From Tenacibaculum sp. 1_MG-2023 (lineage in GTDB: Bacteria; Bacteroidota; Bacteroidia; Flavobacteriales; Flavobacteriaceae), in assembly GCF_030547425.1 (NCBI RefSeq), contig NZ_JAUORH010000024.1:1-40970 (forward strand): a stretch of 40,970 nt of DNA, read 5' to 3'. Within the stretch, counting starts at the first letter, position 1. Each line of letters begins with the position of its first letter. Below are positions 33,687 through 40,970 of the stretch, piece by piece. The notes beneath the pieces were generated by a model that did not search any database, was not told the origin of the DNA, and saw only the letters and a list, made by a program, of their open reading frames with translations. The translations under genes and the position numbers were made by a program.

Positions 33687-35213
33687 ATGAACAATACTAA
33701 AACTATTAAATCAGCATTAATATCCGTTTTTCACAAAGACGGGTTAGAACCTATTGTTAAAAAGCTTAACGAACTAGGTGTTACTATTTACTCTACAGGA
33801 GGCACTGAAAAATTCGTAAAAGACTTAGGGATTGATGTAGTACCTGTAGAAGATGTTACTTCATACCCTTCTATTTTAGGAGGAAGAGTAAAAACTTTAC
33901 ACCCTAAAGTTTTTGGAGGTATTTTAAATAGACAAGATCACGAAGGTGATGTTGCTGAGATGGAAGAATACAATATTCCGCAATTAGATTTAGTAATTGT
34001 AGATTTATATCCTTTTGAAAAAACAGTTGCTTCTGGTGCTTCTGAACAAGACATAATTGAAAAAATTGATATTGGTGGTATTTCACTAATCCGTGCTGCA
34101 GCTAAAAACTTTAAAGACACTGTAATTGTTTCTTCAATGGAACAGTATGAAGAGTTTTTAAATATTATTTCTAAAAATAACGGAGATACTTCGTTAAACG
34201 ATAGAAAAAAGTTTGCTGCCAAAGCTTTTAATATTTCTTCTCATTACGACACTGCTATTTTCAACTATTTTAATGAAGATGAAGTTGTGTATAAAGCTAG
34301 TGAAACTACTTCTAAAGTATTACGCTACGGAGAAAACCCGCACCAGAAAGGATTTTTCTTTGGTGATTTAGAAGCTATATTTGATAAGTTACACGGAAAA
34401 GAGTTAAGCTACAACAACTTATTAGATGTTGATGCCGCAGTAAACTTAATTGAAGAGTTTAAAGGTGAAGATCCAACATTTGCCATTTTAAAACACAATA
34501 ACGCTTGTGGTTTTGCTCAACGTAAAACAATTCATCAAGCCTATGTTGATTCTTTAGCTGGTGACCCTGTCTCTGCTTTTGGAGGTATTTTAATATCAAA
34601 CACAAAAATTGATAAAGCTACTGCTGAAGAAATTCATAAATTATTTTGTGAAGTTGTAATTGCTCCTGCTTATGATACTGATGCCTTAGATATTTTAAAA
34701 GGGAAAAAGAACAGAGTAATTTTAATTCAAAAAAAAGTTGAATTACCTAAACAAACAGTAAGAACAGCTTTAAACGGAGTATTAATCCAAGACAAAGACT
34801 ATATTACTGATAAATTAGATGATTTATCATATCCTACCAACAATAAACCATCAGAAAGTGAGTTAGAGGATTTGTTATTCGCATCTAAATTATGTAAAAA
34901 CACCAAATCTAACACAATTATCTTAGTAAAAGATAAGCAGTTATTAGCTGGTGGAACAGGACAGACAAGTAGAGTTGATGCGTTGAGGCAAGCAATTGAA
35001 AAAGCTAACAGCTTCAACTTTAACTTAAAGGGGGCAGTTATGGCTAGTGATGCTTTTTTCCCTTTCCCTGACTGTGTAGAAATAGCAGATAAAGCAGGTA
35101 TAAAAAGTGTAATTCAACCAGGGGGTTCTATTAAAGACCAATTAAGTATTGATTATTGTAACGACAACAATGTAGCTATGGTTTTTACAGGAACAAGACA
35201 TTTTAAACATTAA
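33687..35213 (+). CDS. purH: Bifunctional AICAR transformylase/IMP cyclohydrolase PurH
   Basis: 508 aa, normal length. The N-terminal IMP cyclohydrolase domain has ALISVFHKDGL, IYSTGGTEKF, SYPSILGGRVKTLHP. The C-terminal AICAR transformylase domain has LRYGENPHQKG, LKHNNACGFA, SAFGGIL, SDAFFPFPD, GGSIKD and ends AMVFTGTRHFKH. It catalyses the last two steps of purine synthesis, AICAR to FAICAR to IMP, in the cytosol. It has its own promoter and precedes the mre operon. Confidence 0.97.
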   Translation: MNNTKTIKSALISVFHKDGLEPIVKKLNELGVTIYSTGGTEKFVKDLGIDVVPVEDVTSYPSILGGRVKTLHPKVFGGILNRQDHEGDVAEMEEYNIPQLDLVIVDLYPFEKTVASGASEQDIIEKIDIGGISLIRAAAKNFKDTVIVSSMEQYEEFLNIISKNNGDTSLNDRKKFAAKAFNISSHYDTAIFNYFNEDEVVYKASETTSKVLRYGENPHQKGFFFGDLEAIFDKLHGKELSYNNLLDVDAAVNLIEEFKGEDPTFAILKHNNACGFAQRKTIHQAYVDSLAGDPVSAFGGILISNTKIDKATAEEIHKLFCEVVIAPAYDTDALDILKGKKNRVILIQKKVELPKQTVRTALNGVLIQDKDYITDKLDDLSYPTNNKPSESELEDLLFASKLCKNTKSNTIILVKDKQLLAGGTGQTSRVDALRQAIEKANSFNFNLKGAVMASDAFFPFPDCVEIADKAGIKSVIQPGGSIKDQLSIDYCNDNNVAMVFTGTRHFKH

Positions 35214-35247
35214 TTATACTGAGTGTAAAATACCCACAGATTTTTAT

Positions 35248-35255
35248 TAGATTTG
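35248..35255 (+). promoter_or_regulatory. Promoter -7 element for the mreB operon
   Basis: TAGATTTG matches TAnnTTTG exactly, 40 bp before the mreB ATG. No clear -33 TTG is found at the usual distance, so this is tentative. Confidence 0.4.
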
Positions 35256-35295
35256 TGAGAATACATTAAAATTAAATATAAATAACGAAATCTTT

Positions 35296-36324
35296 ATGGG
35301 TTTTTTCGATTTCATGACAGAAGATATTGCAGTAGATTTAGGTACTGCAAATACACTTATAATCCACAATGGTAAGGTAGTTATTGACAACCCCTCTATT
35401 GTTGCTAGAAACAGGCTCACTGGTAAAATTATTGCTACGGGACATGAAGCTAGTAGAATGCAAGGAAAAACCCATGAAAACATCAAGACCATACGTCCTT
35501 TAAAAGACGGTGTAATTGCTGATTTTCAAGCTTCAGAGGAAATGATAAAGGAATTTGTAAAACAAATTCCTGCCATAAAGAAAAGATTGTTTCCACCATC
35601 ATTACGTATGGTAATTTGTATTCCTTCAGGAATTACTGAAGTTGAAAAACGAGCAGTTATAGATTCAGGTCGTCATATGAACGCTAAAGAAATCTATTTG
35701 ATTTATGAACCAATGGCAGCTGCTATTGGTGTAGGCGTTGATATTATGGAGCCTAAAGGAAATATGATTATTGATATAGGTGGTGGTACAACTGAAATTG
35801 CTGTTATAGCATTAGCTGGTATTGTTTGTGATCAATCCGTTAAAGTTGCTGGAGATTTATTTACCAGTGACATTATGTATTACATGCGTACTCAACACAA
35901 TTTATATGTTGGAGAAACTACTGCTGAAAAGATAAAGTTACAAATAGGTTCAGCCACAGAAGATTTAGACACACCTCCTGAAGACATGATGGTTCAAGGG
36001 CGTGATTTATTAAGTGGAAAACCTAAGCAAATACAGGTTTCTTATCGTGAAATTGCTAAAGCATTAGATAAATCAATTTTACGTATTGAAGATGCAGTAA
36101 TGGAGACGCTATCAAAGACACCTCCTGAATTAGCTGCTGATATTTACAACACTGGTATTTATTTAGCTGGTGGTGGTTCTATGCTAAGAGGCTTAGATAA
36201 GCGTTTATCTAGAAAAACAGATTTGCCAGTATACGTTGCTGAAGATCCGTTACGTGCTGTAGTTCGCGGAACAGGTATTGCGCTTAAAAATTTAGAAAAA
36301 TACAAAACTGTATTAATCAAATAA
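35296..36324 (+). CDS. mreB: Rod-shape actin homologue MreB
   Basis: 342 aa. Actin-fold nucleotide motifs are all present: phosphate-1 DLGTANTLI (about 15-23), connect regions, phosphate-2 MIIDIGGGTTEIAVIAL (about 158-174), and adenosine motif YLAGGGSMLRGL (about 288-299). It polymerises under the inner membrane and directs the elongasome. First gene of the mreBCD-PBP2-rodA operon, 17 bp before mreC. Confidence 0.97.
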   Translation: MGFFDFMTEDIAVDLGTANTLIIHNGKVVIDNPSIVARNRLTGKIIATGHEASRMQGKTHENIKTIRPLKDGVIADFQASEEMIKEFVKQIPAIKKRLFPPSLRMVICIPSGITEVEKRAVIDSGRHMNAKEIYLIYEPMAAAIGVGVDIMEPKGNMIIDIGGGTTEIAVIALAGIVCDQSVKVAGDLFTSDIMYYMRTQHNLYVGETTAEKIKLQIGSATEDLDTPPEDMMVQGRDLLSGKPKQIQVSYREIAKALDKSILRIEDAVMETLSKTPPELAADIYNTGIYLAGGGSMLRGLDKRLSRKTDLPVYVAEDPLRAVVRGTGIALKNLEKYKTVLIK

Positions 36325-36340
36325 ATTTGAATGACTATTT

Positions 36341-37168
36341 ATGCAACAGCTTATTTATTTCTTACAGAAGTATAAGTATTTCTTATTTTTTCTATTCTTA
36401 GAAGTTATAGCTGTTGTATTAATCATTAACAACCATTCTTTTCATAAAAGTAAATTTATTAGTTCTACCAATTTTATTACAGGAGGACTATATCAAAAAT
36501 CATCAAATATATCAGAGTACCTAAACTTAAAGGAAAGAAACGCTGTACTAGTTGAAGAAAATTTAGCACTAAAAAATAAACTAGAAAAAATCACTACGTA
36601 TCTTGATAGTATTTCTAGTAATCAAACAATCGACACCCTAAAACTCAACCAAAATTATAACTATATTTCTGGAAATATAATTAAAAACTCTTTTCATAAA
36701 GCTGACAACTTCATAACAATTAACAGAGGTAAAAGTTATAATGTTTCTAAAGAAATGGGAGTAATTAACAGTAAAGGTATTATTGGTATTACTGATAATG
36801 CATCAAATAAATACGCAAGAGTACAATCTATTTTAAATTCAAAAAGCAATATCAACGCTAAATTTAAAAACAACAATCACTACGGTACGTTAACGTGGGA
36901 CGGTAAGAACTATAACATTGTACAACTAACCGACATTCCACGTCAAGCAACTTTTAAAGAAGGTGATACTGTAGTTACTGGAGGAAGGTCTACTATTTTT
37001 CCAAACGGGATACCTATTGGAACAGTCTTAGAAGTACCTGAAGAATTATCTGCGGTTAATAGTATTAACATTAAACTCTTTAACGATATGTCTAACTTAG
37101 GCCATGTTTATATAATAACCAACTTAAATAAAGAAGAAATAAAAACTGTAGAAAATAATAATGAATAA
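36341..37168 (+). CDS. mreC: Rod-shape determining protein MreC
   Basis: 275 aa. One membrane segment (YFLFFLFLEVIAVVLII, about 12-28), a coiled coil (LKERNAVLVEENLALKNKLEK, split over about 62-85), then the beta-barrel periplasmic domain (MGVINSKGIIGIT, VQSILNSKSNINAK, GDTVVTGGRSTIFPNGIPIG). MreC scaffolds PBP2/RodA with MreB. It overlaps mreD by 8 bases. Confidence 0.93.
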   Translation: MQQLIYFLQKYKYFLFFLFLEVIAVVLIINNHSFHKSKFISSTNFITGGLYQKSSNISEYLNLKERNAVLVEENLALKNKLEKITTYLDSISSNQTIDTLKLNQNYNYISGNIIKNSFHKADNFITINRGKSYNVSKEMGVINSKGIIGITDNASNKYARVQSILNSKSNINAKFKNNNHYGTLTWDGKNYNIVQLTDIPRQATFKEGDTVVTGGRSTIFPNGIPIGTVLEVPEELSAVNSINIKLFNDMSNLGHVYIITNLNKEEIKTVENNNE

Positions 37169-37667
37169 AACAGTATACTTAATATTTTTATTCGTTTTCC
37201 TCTTGTTAATACAAGTGTTAATTCTAAATAATATTTTATTTTTAGGCTATGTAAACCCCTACATTTATATCGTTTTTATTTTCTTGTTCCCTATTAAAGA
37301 AAACAAGTTTTCTCTTTTATTAGTTGCTTTTCTTTTAGGGTTATGTGTAGATGCGTTTTCTAACTCTGGTGGAATTCATGCTTTTTCAACTGTATTCATA
37401 GCTTATATACGTTTATTTACTTTTAAAGCTATATTCAAAAAAACATCGTCAGATTACCTACTCTTTAATCTAAGACATGAATCTTTTGATAAAGTATTTA
37501 ATTATACAGCAATTTTAACATTAATTCATCACTTCATTTTATTTAGTTTAACTAACTTTAGTTTTTATAACATTTCAAATGTACTTATCAACACACTATT
37601 TTCTAGTGTTTTTACGTTACTGTTGTATTTTTTAGGAAGTTTTATATTTAGGAAAAAGCTAACATGA
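37161..37667 (+). CDS. mreD: Rod-shape determining membrane protein MreD
   Basis: 168 aa, strongly hydrophobic with about five membrane helices (VYLIFLFVFLLLIQVLIL; IYIVFIFLFPI; LLLVAFLLGLCVDAFSN; AILTLIHHFILFSL; SVFTLLLYFLGSFIF). The GLCVDAFSNSGGIHAFS loop is typical of MreD in Bacteroidota. It overlaps mreC by 8 bases and PBP2 by 4 (ATGA), so the genes are translationally coupled. Confidence 0.9.
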   Translation: MNKTVYLIFLFVFLLLIQVLILNNILFLGYVNPYIYIVFIFLFPIKENKFSLLLVAFLLGLCVDAFSNSGGIHAFSTVFIAYIRLFTFKAIFKKTSSDYLLFNLRHESFDKVFNYTAILTLIHHFILFSLTNFSFYNISNVLINTLFSSVFTLLLYFLGSFIFRKKLT

Positions 37668-39550
37668 AACGAAGTTTCTTACTTATAGTTTTAATTACTC
37701 TTATTGGAATTGTTTATATCTCTAGATTATTTCAATTACAAGTAGTGCACGGAGGTGAACAGAGTTTAACTCACAGTGCCACAATTAAGATTGAATATGA
37801 TTACCCTGAACGTGGTTATATTTATGATCGTAATGGAAAATTATTGGTTGCTAACCAATTATCCTACGATGTAATGATTATTCCAAAAGAAGTTGAGGCT
37901 TTAGACACTCTAGAATTCTGCTCTCTATTAAAAATTGATAAAGAAGATTTTATAAAACGCTTTACAAAAGCGAAAAATTATGCCCGTTGGCTTCCATCTG
38001 TATTTTTAAAGCAATTAGCTAAAGAAGACTATGCTTTTTTACAAGAAAAGTTACCCAAATATAAAGGTTTTTATATCCAAAAGCGTATTATTAGAAATTA
38101 CCCCGTAAAATCCGCAGCTAATGTATTGGGTTTTATTAGTGAAGTTAACGAATACATAGCCAAAAATAGCGATTACTACGAACAAGGAGAGTTAATCGGT
38201 AAGCTTGGTGTTGAAAAGCAATATGAAAAAGAGCTAAGAGGCATTAAAGGAAAAAAATATTTTAAAAGAAATAACTTAAATAAAATTACTGGTTCTTATA
38301 AAAATGGAAAATACGATACTCTTGCAGTACCAGGTAAGGATTTAACATTGACTATTGATAGTGAATTACAACAATATGGAGAATTATTGATGTCTGGTAA
38401 GAGAGGTGGAATTGTTGCTATAGAACCTCAAACAGGTGAAATTTTAGCATTAATCACTGCTCCTTCTTACGATCCAAACTTACTAGTCGGAAGGCAACGC
38501 TCCCCTAACTCTGTAAGACTTTTTAACGACAGCATTAACATGCCTACTTTTGACAGAGGCCTGCAAGCAATGTATGCTCCTGGTTCACCTTTTAAAATAC
38601 TTACTGGCTTAATTGGTTTACAAGAAGCAGTTATTGATGAAAATACCGGATTTTACTGTCAACATGGGTACCGTTACGGTAAGCGTCCTAACGCTTTTAT
38701 GGGGTGCCACTGTAGAATTGTCGGACGACCTGTTCGCTTAAAAACTGCCATTGCTAAATCTTGTAATACTTATTTCGCTAACACCTACAGGAAAATTATA
38801 GACAACTATGAAAACCCAACAATAGGAACTGATGCTTGGAGTGAACATGCGAAAAGTTTTGGATTAGGTAATTATTTAGGTTACGATCTTCCCTCTGGTC
38901 AAAAAGGAAGAATTCCTAATGGAAGTTTTTACGACAGAAATTATGATTTTAGGTGGGGGGCTACAACTACAATTTCAAACGCTATCGGACAAGGAGAAGT
39001 AGAAACCACACCTATTCAGTTGGCAAATATGACCGCAGCTATTGCTAATAAAGGCTATTTTTACACCCCTCATATTGTTAAGAAGATTCAGGACAAGTCT
39101 AATCTCGATTCTACTTATGTAACTCGTAGAAATACAACTGTTTCACCAGAACATTTTCCTATTGCTATTGAAGCAATGCACGAAACTTTTACAAGAGGTA
39201 CAGCAAGGCGTAGTAGAATTGAAGGTATAGAAATATGTGGAAAAACAGGAACCGTAGAAAACTTTATTAGAGTAAATAAAAAGAAAGTTCAATTAACAGA
39301 CCACTCAATTTTTATAGCTTTTGCTCCAAAAGATAACCCGAAAATAGCCATCGCTATTTTTGTAGAAAACGGAGGATATGGATCTACAATTGCTGCCCCC
39401 ATTACCAGTTTACTTATTGAAAAGTATTTAAACAAGTCAATATCAAGAAAACACATTGAAGACCGTATGATTAACCTGAGCCTTAAAGAAAGATACGAGA
39501 ATCAATTATTAATTCAAAAAAGCGATACTCTTGCGACAAGAACGAAATAA
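37664..39550 (+). CDS. mrdA: Penicillin-binding protein 2, elongasome transpeptidase
   Basis: 628 aa. An N-terminal membrane helix (about 3-20) is followed by the dimerisation domain (RGYIYDRNGKLLVANQ). The transpeptidase domain has active-site SxxK in YAPGSPFKILTG, SxN in AKSCNTYF, and KTG in CGKTGTVE. It crosslinks new peptidoglycan in the periplasm with RodA as glycosyltransferase partner. The end overlaps the start of rodA by 20 bases. Confidence 0.95.
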   Translation: MKRSFLLIVLITLIGIVYISRLFQLQVVHGGEQSLTHSATIKIEYDYPERGYIYDRNGKLLVANQLSYDVMIIPKEVEALDTLEFCSLLKIDKEDFIKRFTKAKNYARWLPSVFLKQLAKEDYAFLQEKLPKYKGFYIQKRIIRNYPVKSAANVLGFISEVNEYIAKNSDYYEQGELIGKLGVEKQYEKELRGIKGKKYFKRNNLNKITGSYKNGKYDTLAVPGKDLTLTIDSELQQYGELLMSGKRGGIVAIEPQTGEILALITAPSYDPNLLVGRQRSPNSVRLFNDSINMPTFDRGLQAMYAPGSPFKILTGLIGLQEAVIDENTGFYCQHGYRYGKRPNAFMGCHCRIVGRPVRLKTAIAKSCNTYFANTYRKIIDNYENPTIGTDAWSEHAKSFGLGNYLGYDLPSGQKGRIPNGSFYDRNYDFRWGATTTISNAIGQGEVETTPIQLANMTAAIANKGYFYTPHIVKKIQDKSNLDSTYVTRRNTTVSPEHFPIAIEAMHETFTRGTARRSRIEGIEICGKTGTVENFIRVNKKKVQLTDHSIFIAFAPKDNPKIAIAIFVENGGYGSTIAAPITSLLIEKYLNKSISRKHIEDRMINLSLKERYENQLLIQKSDTLATRTK

Positions 39551-40808
39551 TATTTTTGCTGGAATTGACTGGCTACTTGTTTTACTCTACGTAATATTAG
39601 TTGGTTTTGGATGGGTAAATATATATGCTGCATCCTCATCAGAAGAATCCAGAGAAATTTTTGATTTTTCTACAAAATATGGAAAACAACTAATTTTTAT
39701 AGGGCTTAGCATACCAGTTATCATCTTTATTCTCTTTTTTAATTCCAAGTTTTACAAACAGTTTTCGAGTGTAATGTACATTCTCTCTCTAGTTCTATTA
39801 GCTGGTGTACTTGTATTTGGTAAAAAAATTAATGGTGCTACCTCTTGGTACAACTTTGGAGGAATAGGACTACAACCTTCTGAGTTTGCAAAAGCTTTTA
39901 CCGCCCTAGCTTTAGCTAAGTTAATGAGTGATCGGCAATACAATCTTAAACTAATAAAGAATCAAGCGAAAGCCTTTATTATTATCTTTTTACCGGCCTT
40001 TTTTATTGCATTACAACCTGATATGGGTTCTGTGTTAATATACTTCGCTTTCTTTTTTGTATTAAACAGAGAAGGACTTACGTTAGCTTATATTTTATTT
40101 GGAACCACATCTATTATTTTATTCTTATTAACAGTTTATTTTGAAGCAAAATGGGTTCTTATTTCATGTTTACTTATAATCACATTAGTCGTTTTTTATG
40201 GTGTTTATAAAGACAAACGATTTTTTCGCTTCAACGTTTTAAAAATAATTGGATCCTATCTTTTTGCAATCTTCTTTATTTTAGGAATCAGCTATACCTA
40301 TAACAACATTTTAAAACAACATCAGAAAGATAGATTTGATATTTTACTAGGAAAGATTCAAGACAACAAAGGTATTGGCTACAACTCTTATCAGTCTGAA
40401 AAAACTATTAGTTCTGGTGGTTTTTCTGGAAAAGGCTTTTTACAAGGAGATAGAACGCAAGGAAATTTTGTTCCTGAACAACACACAGATTATATATACA
40501 GTACTGTAGGTGAAGAATGGGGGTTTTTAGGCAGCTCTTTTGTTATTATTTTATTTATGTTGCTTCTTTACAGAGTTATTTATTTATCAGAAACACAAAC
40601 CAATAAATTTGCAAGAATATATGGCTATAGTGTAGCTTCCATTTTCTTTTTTCATATTCTTGTTAATATTGGTATGGTAATAGGTTTATTGCCTACTGTA
40701 GGAATTCCTCTTCCGTTTTTTAGTTACGGAGGTTCTTCTTTATGGGGGTTTACACTACTTCTATTTATTTTCATCCGTTTAGATGCCCATAAAAAATACG
40801 ACTGGTAA
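39531..40808 (+). CDS. rodA: SEDS peptidoglycan polymerase RodA
   Basis: 425 aa, about ten membrane helices. SEDS features: GLQPSEFAKAFTALALAK, LPAFFIALQPDMGSVLIY (the Asp important for polymerase activity), DYIYSTVGEEWGFLGSS, and the C-terminal GLLPTVGIPLPFFSYGGSSL. The start is TTG at 39531, inside the PBP2 3' end, because no ATG lies near the expected N-terminus (NNIFAGIDWLLVLLYV). Translation is probably coupled to PBP2. RodA polymerises lipid II into glycan strands. Confidence 0.93.
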   Translation: MRQERNNIFAGIDWLLVLLYVILVGFGWVNIYAASSSEESREIFDFSTKYGKQLIFIGLSIPVIIFILFFNSKFYKQFSSVMYILSLVLLAGVLVFGKKINGATSWYNFGGIGLQPSEFAKAFTALALAKLMSDRQYNLKLIKNQAKAFIIIFLPAFFIALQPDMGSVLIYFAFFFVLNREGLTLAYILFGTTSIILFLLTVYFEAKWVLISCLLIITLVVFYGVYKDKRFFRFNVLKIIGSYLFAIFFILGISYTYNNILKQHQKDRFDILLGKIQDNKGIGYNSYQSEKTISSGGFSGKGFLQGDRTQGNFVPEQHTDYIYSTVGEEWGFLGSSFVIILFMLLLYRVIYLSETQTNKFARIYGYSVASIFFFHILVNIGMVIGLLPTVGIPLPFFSYGGSSLWGFTLLLFIFIRLDAHKKYDW

Positions 40809-40970
40809 TCAATTCCAATCCGAGTAAGTAGTGAAGTGTTTGTTTTTCCTTATCTACAATGTATTAGATTAACCTTATTTAAAAACGTGCCATTGTAGGC
40901 TTCCCCTTTTTAGGACACCTCTAATTTCGATAAATAATTATTATTTAGGTCAGATTTGATGAAGAATTTA
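40809..40970. other. Intergenic end of window
   Basis: No full gene. CTACAATG (40854-40861) and CATTGTAG (40891-40898) are inverse complements but lie far apart. An ATG at 40959 followed by AAG AAT TTA may be the first four codons of a further plus-strand gene that continues outside the window. Confidence 0.3.

Noticed and set aside
33938..34222. Minus-strand ORF inside purH
   Set aside because: purH is unambiguous over this stretch on the plus strand.
30759..40808. Functional link between the T6SS and the neighbouring mreBCD-PBP2-rodA genes because both concern peptidoglycan
   Set aside because: Strong terminators and the separate purH unit divide them. Their proximity is probably chance or a genome-organisation effect.

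Overview
The window looks like a chromosomal segment of a marine-type member of the Flavobacteriaceae (Bacteroidota). The DNA is very AT-rich. Lipoproteins carry short signal peptides ending in S-C-K. TAnnTTTG-like promoter elements precede several genes. A Bacteroidota-type (subtype iii) type VI secretion system (T6SS) lies next to an ordinary purH and mreBCD-PBP2-rodA block. The protein set resembles Tenacibaculum or Polaribacter relatives, but the genus is a guess. I saw no tRNA, rRNA, CRISPR array or transposase.

Layout. (1) 35296-40808, plus strand: mreB, mreC, mreD, PBP2 and rodA, a compact elongasome operon; its neighbour purH (33687-35213), a 41-codon ORF (33416-33541) and an fRMsr-like GAF protein (32881-33333) lie to its left. 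(2) 30759-32600, plus strand: tssB and tssC (contractile sheath), ending at a strong hairpin terminator. (3) 30678 down to 17973, minus strand, diverging from tssBC: tssE, tssF, clpV (tssH), tssG, tssN, tssK, tssO, a second TssO-like single-pass protein, a PKD-domain membrane protein, tssR, and an Hcp/TssD tube protein with an extra C-terminal domain. No VgrG (TssI), PAAR or recognisable TssQ lipoprotein is in the window. (4) 17958 down to about 250, minus strand: an array of effector/immunity cassettes. The first cassette, directly after hcp, is intact: LysM, a conserved delivery domain, then an N-acetylmuramidase toxin, followed by an immunity lipoprotein. Behind it lie five more toxin modules: two M15-type metallopeptidases, a TIGR02594-type amidase, a DUF5675-like protein and an NlpC/P60-CHAP-like protein. 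Most have lost the N-terminal head. Each is followed by its own lipoprotein. Spare lipoproteins, duplicated immunity genes and broken gene pieces lie between them.

How it works together (inference). All toxin modules look peptidoglycan-directed and all partner proteins look like periplasm-facing lipoproteins. The C-terminal toxin modules differ, but each begins right after a conserved G-[KN]-W-F-E-L motif. The domain before it carries a G-D-E-V-Y motif that is also present in the extra C-terminal domain of the Hcp protein encoded next door. The simplest reading is a polymorphic-toxin locus of a T6SSiii. One full-length, Hcp-linked effector is expressed. Downstream is a reservoir of promoter-distal, headless toxin tips and immunity lipoproteins, in which recombination scars are directly visible.
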